Below, one piece after another: positions 1-6,541 of a DNA stretch of 23,325 nt (within the stretch, counting starts at the first letter, position 1; each line of letters begins with the position of its first letter). The notes below the pieces were generated by a model. It had not been told where the DNA came from. It saw only the letters and a program-made list of their open reading frames with translations, and did not search any database. A program made the position numbers and the translations under genes. The DNA lies in the NCBI GenBank assembly GCA_946482335.1, contig CAMLRG010000079.1, positions 1 through 23,325 on the forward strand, written 5' to 3'. This stretch comes from an uncultured Duganella sp. Its GTDB lineage: Bacteria > Pseudomonadota > Gammaproteobacteria > Burkholderiales > Burkholderiaceae.

Positions 1-1
1 C

Positions 2-247
2 AGCGCCTGGCTGGGCTTTGGCTACGTCTCCGTGTTCTCCATGTTCATCGGCTTCTTTTTCTGGTACCGCGGCATGGCCGTGGGCGGCGTGGCGCGCGTC
101 GGCCAGGTGCAACTGGTGCAGCCGGGACTGACCCTGCTGGGCGCCGCACTGATCCTGAATGAAACTTTGCATATTGAGCATATTCTGTTCACTTTTGCCG
201 TTATCGCAGTCGTCGGCGCAGGAAAACGCATGAAAGTGGCCCGCTGA
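2..247 (+). CDS. EamA/DMT-family transporter, C-terminal fragment (5' end outside window)
   Basis: The reading frame is open from base 2 and ends at TGA 245-247, giving the last 81 residues of a protein that begins before the window. The residues form two or three hydrophobic helices. They contain a G-G-V-A-R-V-G-Q-V-Q-L-V-Q-P segment followed by L-L-G-A-A-L-I-L-N-E-T, which is the usual end of the second EamA repeat: a helix, then a conserved small-residue/Glu helix. A short basic tail (K-R-M-K-V-A-R) follows. Family members are inner-membrane metabolite exporters of about 290-300 residues. The substrate cannot be read from this fragment. A GTG at 32 is only an internal codon and should not be taken as the start. 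Confidence 0.8.
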   Translation, partial: SAWLGFGYVSVFSMFIGFFFWYRGMAVGGVARVGQVQLVQPGLTLLGAALILNETLHIEHILFTFAVIAVVGAGKRMKVAR

Positions 248-249
248 CC

Positions 250-280
250 GTGACGAATTCGGCAACGTGCAGAGTACAAT
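250..280 (+). promoter_or_regulatory. possible sigma70 promoter for the ridA-like/aminotransferase unit
   Basis: TACAAT at 275-280 is a good -10 match, 35 bases before the ATG at 316. The best upstream -35 candidate is GTGACG at 250-255, a 4/6 match, but the 19-base spacing is long. A short SD-like GGA lies at 307-309. This is a weak prediction made by eye. Confidence 0.3.
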
Positions 281-315
281 AGCGTATTCACGGAACCTTT
301 TTTCTTGGAAATCAC

Positions 316-777
316 ATGTCTGTCTACGAAAAACTGAAGTCGCTCGATATCACCCTGGCACCGCCAGCCGCCCCTGTTGCCGCCTACGTCATGTACGTAC
401 AGACCGGCAACCTGGTGTTCATTTCCGGCCACATCGCCAAGCGCGCCGACGGCAACCCATGGGTTGGCCAACTGGGCAAGAATATCTCGACCGAAGAAGG
501 CAAACAGGCGGCACGCGCCATCGCCATCGACCTGATGGGCACCCTGCAGGAAGCCTGCGGCGGCGACCTGAACCGCGTCAAGCGCATCGTCAAGGTCATG
601 AGCCTGGTGAATTCCACCCCCGACTACACCGAACAGCACCTGGTCACCAACGGCTGCTCAGAGCTGCTGGGCGAAGTGTTCGGCGACGCCGGCAAGCACG
701 CCCGTTCCGCCTTCGGCGTGGCGCAGATCCCGCGCGGTTCCTGCGTTGAAATCGAACTGATCGCCGAAATCGCTTAA
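316..777 (+). CDS. RidA/YjgF-family imine deaminase-like protein
   Basis: This 153-residue protein belongs to the longer RidA subgroup (about 150 residues, against about 128 for classical RidA). Visible marks are the V-F-I-S-G-H-I strand near residues 34-40, the N-R-V-K-R-I-V-K-V-M segment at 86-95, and H-A-R-S-A-F-G-V at 128-135. R130 sits where RidA enzymes keep the arginine that deaminates 2-aminoacrylate and other reactive enamines. The C-terminal V-E-I-E-L-I-A strand is typical. The aminotransferase gene begins 13 bases downstream on the same strand, so the two are probably co-transcribed. The pairing makes sense because PLP enzymes release the imines that RidA proteins clear. The exact substrate is unknown, and some members of this subgroup have no demonstrated activity. 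Confidence 0.9.
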   Translation: MSVYEKLKSLDITLAPPAAPVAAYVMYVQTGNLVFISGHIAKRADGNPWVGQLGKNISTEEGKQAARAIAIDLMGTLQEACGGDLNRVKRIVKVMSLVNSTPDYTEQHLVTNGCSELLGEVFGDAGKHARSAFGVAQIPRGSCVEIELIAEIA

Positions 778-790
778 TACGAGAATCACC

Positions 791-1984
791 ATGAAAATCG
801 AGAACCCAAACCCATTGCAGTGGCATTTTTCCGAACGTGCCAAAGGCATGCAGGCATCCTTCATCCGTGAAATCCTGAAGGTCACCCAGCAGCCTGAGAT
901 CACTTCCTTCGCCGGCGGCCTGCCATCGCCAGCCACCTTCCCGGTGGAGATCATGCAGGCGGCCTTCGACAAGGTGCTGTCGACCAACGGCAAGGTCGCC
1001 CTGCAATACGGCCCGACCGACGGCTACATGCCGCTGCGCCAGTGGATCGCCGATTCGCTGTCCCAGAATGGCGCCAAGATCGCGCCGGAACAGGTGCTGA
1101 TGGTGTCCGGTTCGCAGCAGGCGCTGGACCTGATCGGCAAGGTGCTGATCGACGAAGGCAGCAAGGTGCTGGTCGAGACCCCGTCCTACCTGGGCGCGCT
1201 GCAAGCGTTCTCGGTATACCGTCCTGAATTCCATTCCGTCGCCACCGACGAACACGGCCTGGTGCCGTCGTCGCTGGACGCCATCGCCGACGGCGCGCGC
1301 CTGCTGTATGCGCTGCCGAACTTCCAGAACCCGACCGGCCGCTCGCTGTCCGAAGCACGCCGCCAGGAACTGGTGGAAACCTGCGCCCGCCTGAACCTGC
1401 CGCTGATCGAAGACGATCCGTACGGCGCCCTGTCCTACTCCGGCCAGCCAAGCCCGAAGATGGTGGCAATGAATCCGGAAGGCGTGATCTACATGGGCTC
1501 CTTCTCCAAGGTGCTGACCCCTGGCATCCGCCTGGGCTATGTGGTCGCCCCGCTGCCGATGGTGCGCCGCCTGGAACTGGCCAAGCAAGCGGCCGACCTG
1601 CACACCGCGCAACTGACGCAAATGGTGGTGCACGAAGTGGTGAAGGATGGCTTCCTCGACAAGCACATCCCGACCATCCGCGAACTGTACGGCAACCAGT
1701 GCAAGGCCATGCTGGACGCGATGGACGAGCACTTCCCGAAAGAAGCCACCTGGACCAAGCCGGACGGCGGCATGTTCATCTGGGTCGAACTGCCGCAGCA
1801 CATCAACGCGATGGAACTGCTGGACGAAGCGATCAAGAACAAGATCGCCTTCGTGCCGGGCGCCCCGTTCTACGCCAACGAGCCGGCCACCAACACCCTG
1901 CGCCTGTCCTTCGTGACCGTGCCGCCGGAACGCATCCGCGCCGGCATCGAGGTGCTGGGCAAGCTGATCAAGGCCCGCATGTAA
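791..1984 (+). CDS. PLP-dependent aminotransferase, class I/II (2-aminoadipate/LysN-type)
   Basis: This 397-residue fold-type I aminotransferase transfers amino groups between an amino acid and a 2-oxo acid in the cytoplasm. The N-terminal S-F-A-G-G-L-P (39-45) and L-Q-Y-G-P-T-D-G (71-78) are hallmarks of the aminoadipate/MocR-like aminotransferase clade. N180-P181 in P-N-F-Q-N-P-T-G, E-D-D-P-Y-G at 207-212, and S-F-S-K with the PLP Schiff-base lysine K240 are all present. R247 in P-G-I-R-L-G-Y and a C-terminal L-R-L-S-F carry the expected phosphate- and carboxylate-binding arginines. No DNA-binding domain precedes it, so it is an enzyme rather than a MocR regulator. It follows the RidA-like gene by 13 bases and is closed by a strong hairpin. 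Substrate is unassigned: 2-aminoadipate, aromatic or branched-chain amino acids are all possible. Confidence 0.92.
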   Translation: MKIENPNPLQWHFSERAKGMQASFIREILKVTQQPEITSFAGGLPSPATFPVEIMQAAFDKVLSTNGKVALQYGPTDGYMPLRQWIADSLSQNGAKIAPEQVLMVSGSQQALDLIGKVLIDEGSKVLVETPSYLGALQAFSVYRPEFHSVATDEHGLVPSSLDAIADGARLLYALPNFQNPTGRSLSEARRQELVETCARLNLPLIEDDPYGALSYSGQPSPKMVAMNPEGVIYMGSFSKVLTPGIRLGYVVAPLPMVRRLELAKQAADLHTAQLTQMVVHEVVKDGFLDKHIPTIRELYGNQCKAMLDAMDEHFPKEATWTKPDGGMFIWVELPQHINAMELLDEAIKNKIAFVPGAPFYANEPATNTLRLSFVTVPPERIRAGIEVLGKLIKARM

Positions 1985-2007
1985 GCTGCCGACGCTGCAT
2001 GGCGAAC

Positions 2008-2038
2008 AAGGCTGGTTCCGCAAGGGCCAGCCTTTTTT
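2008..2038 (+). terminator. Rho-independent terminator after the aminotransferase gene
   Basis: The arms AAGGCTGG (2008-2015) and CCAGCCTT (2027-2034) are perfect 8-base complements around an 11-base loop. A run of six T (2033-2038) follows directly. It lies 24 bases after the TAA at 1982-1984 and closes the ridA-like/aminotransferase unit. Confidence 0.88.
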
Positions 2039-2067
2039 ATGTGTTAAAGAAGACAGGTGGGCCCGCG

Positions 2068-2167
2068 TTGGCTCGCCAAGGCATGCGATTGGCTCGTGAG
2101 GCACGGTTGTGCCGCAACCGCGCGTCCCTTCGCCGTGGTGAAATGAACCACACAAAAACCACGGGAG
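2068..2167 (+). promoter_or_regulatory. upstream region of the lipase gene with short repeats and a Shine-Dalgarno sequence
   Basis: TTGGCTCG occurs twice (2068-2075 and 2089-2096), 21 bases apart. The first copy forms part of an inverted repeat TTGGC-TC-GCCAA. GTGGT (2135-2139) and ACCAC (2147-2151) form a second small inverted repeat. GGGAG at 2163-2167 is a good ribosome-binding site seven bases before the ATG at 2175. I found no convincing -35/-10 pair. The repeats could be an operator, but this is speculative. Confidence 0.35.
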
Positions 2168-2174
2168 ACACCGC

Positions 2175-3467
2175 ATGAAAGTGCTATCGCACCTGGCCCT
2201 GGCCGCCGGCCTGGCCGCTTCCTCCGTCCACGCCGCCAACAACGACCCGGTCGTGCTGGTGCACGGTTTCCTGGGCTTCGGGCCGGAGACCTTTGCCGCC
2301 ACCGGCTTCAAGTACTGGGGCGGTTTCAATGACATCGCCGCGCACATCCGCGGCACGCAAAGGCAGGTGTTCACGGCCGGTGTGGGGCCGGTCAGCTCCA
2401 ACTGGGACCGCGCGGTCGAACTGTATTACCAGATCAAGGGCGGCTGCGCCGACTATGGCCTGCGCCACACGGCGGACCATGCGGCAGCAGGGCATCTCCA
2501 GAAACCGGCCGGCAAATGCTGGGCGGCCGATCCTGCCAATAATCCCAACAACTATCCGCTTGCCCTGTATCCGCAGTGGGACGCCCAGCACCCGCTGCAT
2601 TTCGTCTCGCACAGCCAGGGCGGCCAGACCATCCGTACCCTGATCCAGCTGCTGGAAAACGGCCCGCCCAACGGCGCCGGCAGCGAGGGTGCAGGTACCC
2701 TGTACGGCGGCGGCAAGGTGGGCTGGGTCAAGAGCGCAACCTCGATCTCGTCGCCGCACAACGGGACCACGTTGCGCGACGTGGTGGTGGAATTCGTGCC
2801 GAAAGTGTCGGAACTGGCTGGCAGTATCGTCGAAGTGGCGGGCCTGGGCGGTTCGGGCGGCAGCGGCTACAAGTTCCGGCTCGAGCAGTACGGCCTGGCG
2901 CAAGGGCCGGCGGAATCGATCGGCGACTTTATCGGCCGCACGCACGGCGCTCCCTTCTGGCAATTGACCAACCGCGACGCGGCGCAATGGGACCTGGGGC
3001 CGGACGGTGCGGCGCAGCTCAATGGGTGGGTCAAGACGTCACCCCATGTGTACTACTTCTCCATCGGTTCGCGCGCCACGGAGCAAGGCAGCTGGTGCTG
3101 CAACAACACGGACCGCATCATCGCGCCCTTCCAGAACAGCGATTACCAGTACGCCCGCAACGACATGATCTTCTTCCTGAAGAATACGGCCGGGGAATGG
3201 GTGGTGCCATCCATCCTGCAGCGCGGCATGGGCTCCTACCGCGCGGCGGACTGGTATGCGAACGATGGGGTGGTCAACACCGGCTCCATGCGCGGACCAG
3301 CCGGCCAGCCGCTGCGGAACTTCGACGGCTCGCCGGTCAAAGGCAGCTGGAACTACATCGGCTATTACGACCAGTACGACCACTTCGACGTGATCGGATG
3401 GGATTCGGCGCCCTGGGCCGTGTATCCGATCTACGACCATCTTCTGGGCATCCTGGGCGGGCTGTAA
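2175..3467 (+). CDS. secreted triacylglycerol lipase, family I.5-like (alpha/beta hydrolase)
   Basis: This 430-residue protein has a Sec signal peptide (about 1-20, ending V-H-A). It probably hydrolyses long-chain triacylglycerols outside the cytoplasm. The oxyanion segment is V-H-G-F-L-G-F-G (29-36) and the nucleophile S147 sits in S-H-S-Q-G-G. D364 in N-D-G-V-V-N-T and H403 in D-H-F-D-V-I-G complete the triad. V-G-P-V-S-S-N-W-D-R (70-79), D-Y-G (93-95) and N-D-G-V-V-N-T are signatures of the Geobacillus-type I.5 lipases. Their zinc site also appears kept: D78, H98 and D273 fit, with H102 or H107 as the fourth ligand. Four cysteines (91, 115, 308, 309) could form disulfides after export. The next gene starts 2 bases after the stop and encodes a foldase-like protein. 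Catalytic residues are visible; lipase rather than esterase activity is inferred from the family. Confidence 0.9.
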   Translation: MKVLSHLALAAGLAASSVHAANNDPVVLVHGFLGFGPETFAATGFKYWGGFNDIAAHIRGTQRQVFTAGVGPVSSNWDRAVELYYQIKGGCADYGLRHTADHAAAGHLQKPAGKCWAADPANNPNNYPLALYPQWDAQHPLHFVSHSQGGQTIRTLIQLLENGPPNGAGSEGAGTLYGGGKVGWVKSATSISSPHNGTTLRDVVVEFVPKVSELAGSIVEVAGLGGSGGSGYKFRLEQYGLAQGPAESIGDFIGRTHGAPFWQLTNRDAAQWDLGPDGAAQLNGWVKTSPHVYYFSIGSRATEQGSWCCNNTDRIIAPFQNSDYQYARNDMIFFLKNTAGEWVVPSILQRGMGSYRAADWYANDGVVNTGSMRGPAGQPLRNFDGSPVKGSWNYIGYYDQYDHFDVIGWDSAPWAVYPIYDHLLGILGGL

Positions 3468-3469
3468 GC

Positions 3470-3997
3470 ATGCGCGCCACCGTCGCCATCGTGGCGCTGG
3501 GCGTGCTTGCGGCACTCTGGCGGGTTGGCGGGCCGGAGCGCCCGGCCTCGCCTGCCCGCGCGACGGTGGCGGTGCAGCCGGCAGCCATTTCGCGCTCCGC
3601 GCCCTCCACAGCCCCGGCTCCGCCCACAACGTCCGCGCCGCCCGGCCCCGCTCGCGGGCAGGGGCCGAGCGCCGCGGCGCTGCCCGCGGCGGACCACGCG
3701 GCCAATGCGGCCAGCGCGGCCGCCAGGCTCTTGCGAGCGCAAGCCGCCGTACAGGCGGCGCGCCGTCAAGGCAAGGACGAACAGGAAGTGCACCGCTTGC
3801 GCGTCGCGCAGTTGCCGGCGCAACAGGCCGAGGTGCTGGCCCGGATGGAAGCGGCCGAGAAGAGTTGGCGTCAGCGGGTCGAAGCCTTGCAGGCCGCGTG
3901 TGCCGCCGGCATCGGCTGCGAAGACGCGCGTGCGAGTTTCACGCGCGACGAACTGGCACGCACCGCCGCCTACGCCGCGCCAACCTTGCGCCGTTGA
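3470..3997 (+). CDS. small membrane-anchored protein resembling the C-terminal part of lipase foldases (Lif/LimK)
   Basis: The ORF of 175 residues begins at ATG 3470, two bases after the lipase TAA, so coupled translation is likely. It has a short N-terminal hydrophobic anchor (about 3-18), an Ala/Pro-rich linker (20-70) and a helical charged region (about 75-165). Helical residues 108-138, including L-A-R-M-E-A-A-E-K-S-W-R-Q-R-V-E, match by eye the last long helix of Lif proteins, where a leucine-rich heptad is followed by a Trp and an Arg. The F-T-R-D-E-L-A-R-T segment corresponds to the final F-S-x-x-E-R-L-R-L of Lif. Real foldases are about 340 residues and carry an N-terminal mini-domain with R-x-x-F-D-Y; that domain and motif are absent here. 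It may be a reduced lipase-specific chaperone or release factor, an unrelated membrane-anchored coiled coil, or a decayed foldase. Confidence 0.6.
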   Translation: MRATVAIVALGVLAALWRVGGPERPASPARATVAVQPAAISRSAPSTAPAPPTTSAPPGPARGQGPSAAALPAADHAANAASAAARLLRAQAAVQAARRQGKDEQEVHRLRVAQLPAQQAEVLARMEAAEKSWRQRVEALQAACAAGIGCEDARASFTRDELARTAAYAAPTLRR

Positions 3998-4002
3998 CGC
4001 GG

Positions 4003-4017
4003 CCGGCGCTTCGCCGG
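4003..4017. terminator. hairpin between convergent genes, possible bidirectional terminator
   Basis: CCGGCG (4003-4008) and CGCCGG (4012-4017) pair perfectly around a three-base CTT loop, followed on the plus strand by TTTATTT. The hairpin fills most of the 21 bases between the foldase-like stop (3997) and the SPFH stop (4019). The T tract is short and interrupted, so termination strength is uncertain. Confidence 0.55.
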
Positions 4018-4018
4018 T

Positions 4019-4822
4019 TTATTTGCTCGTCACGTTGACCATGCCCTTGAAGTCGTACGGGATGACGACAGTCTGCACCTTGCCTGCGGCGATGCCTTCG
4101 GCGATCTTCATCTGCGCTTGCGCCTGCATGTAGGAGATCGCGCCGGCATTGGCGTTCAGGGCGGCGATACGCTCGGCCTCCTTCTTCGCAATCTGCACCT
4201 CAACCTCCTTGGTCTTTTCCTCGTTCTTGGCCCGCACCAGGTTGTCGGCGCTGGCCTTGACCGCATCGCTCGGCACCATGCTGCCCACGCGCACCTGCGA
4301 AATCACGATGCCGTTCAGCTTTTCATCGGCCAGCGTGGCGACCATGGTGGCCTGGATTTCCTGCTCGATCTGGGTGCGGTTGTCGTTCATGTTCAGCGCC
4401 TCGTATTTGCGTGCCACCTTGTACACAGCATTGCGCGCGGTCTGGTAGATGTAGGCGTGCATCAGGTAGATATCGCCGCTGGCATCCTGCGTGTGGAAGG
4501 AGCGGCTCTTGTTGACGTACAGGTCCGACACCGACGAAGGCGTGATGTTGTAGATCACGGCCAGGTCGAAGTCTTTCATGGTCGAATTGTCAGCCGCCAG
4601 CGGCATCAGGTCACGCACGTCGACGCTGACATCCTTGATCGGGAAAGTCAGCACCGAACCAACGATGGTCTGGTTGAAACTGCCCGCCACCCTTTCTTCC
4701 GGTTCGACCGTCTTGTCGAAATTGACGCGCAAGCCCACTTCGCCGGTGTCGATCACCTTGCAGCCGGTGACGCCAAGCGCGGCAACAAGGACCGGGATCA
4801 GCAGGAGCGGAAGTTTTTTCAT
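4019..4822 (-). CDS. SPFH/band-7 (prohibitin-like) domain lipoprotein
   Basis: This 267-residue protein starts with a lipoprotein signal peptide. M-K-K, a hydrophobic stretch and the lipobox V-T-G-C put the lipidated cysteine at residue 21. The next residue is Lys rather than Asp, which favours transfer to the outer membrane under the usual Lol rule. The body has the SPFH pattern: V-G-L-R-V-N near the start, a T-x-D/V-R-D-L-M-P-L-type beta segment, and a long Glu/Lys/Ala helix around K-E-V-E-V-Q-I-A-K-K-E-A-E-R-I-A near residues 205-220. That helix is the oligomerising coiled coil of prohibitins. SPFH proteins usually form large membrane-associated rings; many are anchored by a TM helix, so the lipoprotein form is less common. 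It is transcribed alone and converges on the lipase pair. Function is not assignable beyond a membrane scaffold. Confidence 0.85.
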   Translation of the reverse strand: MKKLPLLLIPVLVAALGVTGCKVIDTGEVGLRVNFDKTVEPEERVAGSFNQTIVGSVLTFPIKDVSVDVRDLMPLAADNSTMKDFDLAVIYNITPSSVSDLYVNKSRSFHTQDASGDIYLMHAYIYQTARNAVYKVARKYEALNMNDNRTQIEQEIQATMVATLADEKLNGIVISQVRVGSMVPSDAVKASADNLVRAKNEEKTKEVEVQIAKKEAERIAALNANAGAISYMQAQAQMKIAEGIAAGKVQTVVIPYDFKGMVNVTSK

Positions 4823-5094
4823 GACTATCTCTAAGAGTTGAAAGGACTTGTATTTTATTGCTTTCCAGACAGATAGAAATCATGCAAATGTGGCCCCGAT
4901 TACCGTTGACTATCAGCCAACAAAAATGTCTCAATATTCACAAAATGTCACAATTTCGCGCTGTATAGCGGAAACTTTGATCAACTTTCAAGAATTCATC
5001 GTCTTTTTTCGGCAAAACCTTCCTTGATTTTTTACAATTCCAGTTGGCAACACGGTATCATCGACGCCATATCCTCCTTTCCCACCAAGCCAGC
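4823..5094. promoter_or_regulatory. AT-rich divergent intergenic region with a 13-base direct repeat
   Basis: These 272 bases lie between the divergent SPFH and GGDEF genes and are far more AT-rich than the surroundings. AAAATGTCTCAAT (4923-4935) and AAAATGTCACAAT (4942-4954) form a direct repeat with one mismatch and a 19-base period, which is near two helical turns. That would suit a dimeric or tandem-bound regulator. Promoters for both genes must be here. TTTACA (5031-5036) with TATCAT (5056-5061) is a possible plus-strand pair but has a 19-base spacer. I could not identify a reliable minus-strand promoter. No small ORF stands out. Confidence 0.45.
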
Positions 5095-6456
5095 ATGAAT
5101 CAAGGCGGTATCAGCTTTACCCCACGGCGGGACGCCGTGATTTTGATTGTTGATGATGCGCCAGACAACCTTTCCGTGCTGCGCAAGTTGATGGTCGAGC
5201 AGGGCTACCAAACGTATGTCGCCAATTCCGGCGAGCGTGCGTTGGAGATCGCGCGCCGCGTCCACCCGAACCTGATCCTGCTCGATGTCATCATGCCCGG
5301 CATGGATGGCTTCGAGACCTGCCGCCAGTTGAAAGCCCACCCGGCGACGGAAGACATCCCGGTGCTGTTCATGAGCGCCCGCAACGAGCAGGAAGATGTG
5401 GTGACCGGTTTCGAGCTGGGTGCCGTCGATTACATCGGCAAACCGCTGCGCATGGCCGAAGTGTGCGCGCGCGTGCGCACCCAATTGCAGATCCGCTTCG
5501 CCACCGAGACGCAGCAGGAGCAGTCGGAACGCCTGCGCACCATCGTGAACAATATGGCCGAAGGCTTGCTGATCATCGAAGCCGACGGCCGCATCCAGTT
5601 CACCAACCCGGCGTGCGACCAGTACCTGGGCTATATGGCGCACGAGCTGGCGGGCAAGTCGATCTCCGACCTGCTGAACCCGCTGGTCGCCGACGAATAC
5701 CTCGAATACTTTGCACGTTATGCCGCCAACCCGGAAACGGCGCACAGCCACGGCACGCGCGAAGTGATCATCCGCCACCGCACCGGCAAATCGGTGTGCA
5801 TGGACTTGACGCTGACACCGATGTTCCTGCGCCAGCCGCTGTTCATCGGCCTGCTGCACGACATCACGCACCACAAGCTGTCGGAAGACGCGCTGCAGCG
5901 CGCGGCCATGATCGACCCTCTGACGAAAATCGCCAACCGCCGCCACTTCGACTCCTTCCTCGAAAAGGAATGGCAGCGGGCGATGCGCACGGGCGCGCCG
6001 CTGTCGCTGGTGGTGCTCGACGTCGACCACTTCAAGCTGTACAACGATACGCTGGGCCATGCACAGGGCGACGTCTGCCTGCAGCAAGTTGCGCAAGCGA
6101 TCGGCGCGCACGCGCTGCGCGTGACCGACCTGGCCGCGCGCTACGGCGGCGAGGAATTCGTGCTGCTGTTCGCCGAGACCGACGCCGACGCCGCGTTCCA
6201 GATGGCCGAATCGATCCGCAGCCACGTGGAATCGCTGCACATTCCGCATCCGCGTTCGGTGACCTCGCCGCACATCACCGTCAGCATCGGCGTGGCCACG
6301 CTGTGCCCGACGCCGACCGACAATATCGAATCGCTGTTCGTGGCCGCCGACCGCGCCATGTACGTGGCCAAGGAAGACGGCCGCAACCAGGTACGCGCCA
6401 CCCGTCCCCCCACCACCGCCATCGAAGCCGCCCGCGCCGCGCTCGCCAAACGTTAA
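5095..6456 (+). CDS. response regulator with REC, PAS and GGDEF domains (diguanylate cyclase)
   Basis: This 453-residue cytoplasmic protein should make cyclic di-GMP when phosphorylated. The REC domain (about 14-130) has the acidic pair D20/D21, phospho-acceptor D64 in L-L-D-V-I-M-P-G, S94 and K116. A PAS domain (about 145-258) contains N-N-M-A-E-G-L-L-I-I and ends in G-L-L-H-D-I-T. The GGDEF domain (about 270-425) starts at D-P-L-T-K-I-A-N-R-R and carries the active G-G-E-E-F variant at 351-355. R342-V-T-D345 lies five residues before it and fits the RxxD inhibitory site for product feedback. I chose ATG 5095; a TTG at 5044 would add 17 residues with no domain support. No clear Shine-Dalgarno precedes either start. 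No histidine kinase gene is adjacent, so this is an orphan regulator and its input is unknown. Confidence 0.93.
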   Translation: MNQGGISFTPRRDAVILIVDDAPDNLSVLRKLMVEQGYQTYVANSGERALEIARRVHPNLILLDVIMPGMDGFETCRQLKAHPATEDIPVLFMSARNEQEDVVTGFELGAVDYIGKPLRMAEVCARVRTQLQIRFATETQQEQSERLRTIVNNMAEGLLIIEADGRIQFTNPACDQYLGYMAHELAGKSISDLLNPLVADEYLEYFARYAANPETAHSHGTREVIIRHRTGKSVCMDLTLTPMFLRQPLFIGLLHDITHHKLSEDALQRAAMIDPLTKIANRRHFDSFLEKEWQRAMRTGAPLSLVVLDVDHFKLYNDTLGHAQGDVCLQQVAQAIGAHALRVTDLAARYGGEEFVLLFAETDADAAFQMAESIRSHVESLHIPHPRSVTSPHITVSIGVATLCPTPTDNIESLFVAADRAMYVAKEDGRNQVRATRPPTTAIEAARAALAKR

Positions 6457-6539
6457 ATGTCCACTTTGGGGTCAGGAACGAAAGTGGACATTTCCCAAAG
6501 AAATGTCCATTTCAGTTCCTGACCCCAAAGTGGACATTT
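6455..6539. repeat. double REP-like palindrome between convergent stop codons
   Basis: The outer arms, 6455-6479 and 6515-6539, are perfect 25-base inverted complements. Inner arms 6485-6494 and 6500-6509 (TGGACATTTC / GAAATGTCCA) share the same centre. The whole 85 bases therefore fold as one stem of about 40 pairs with two mismatches and a five-base loop (6495-6499). Each half is also a hairpin of its own: 6455-6467 pairs with 6481-6493 over 13 bases around a loop holding GGGGTCAGGAAC. The right half pairs almost as well, lacking one base. This is the architecture of two inverted REP units (a BIME). The left end overlaps the GGDEF stop codon (TAA 6454-6456), and the right end is two bases from the FGGY kinase stop. 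It probably also ends transcription from both sides. Confidence 0.9.
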
Positions 6540-6541
6540 CG

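Noticed and set aside
644..2401. Minus-strand open frame of 585 codons across the ridA-like, aminotransferase and lipase starts
   Set aside because: It runs antisense to two well-supported genes and through a terminator, and shows no recognisable domain.
3470..3997. Calling this a complete lipase chaperone (lifO/limK)
   Set aside because: It is about half the normal length and lacks the first mini-domain and RxxFDY motif, so only partial resemblance is claimed.
5032..6273. Minus-strand open frame of 413 codons opposite the GGDEF gene
   Set aside because: It is antisense to intact REC, PAS and GGDEF motifs and has no signature of its own.
6455..6539. Insertion sequence end or CRISPR repeat
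   Set aside because: There is no transposase, no target duplication and no repeated spacer array; the nested hairpins fit a REP pair better.
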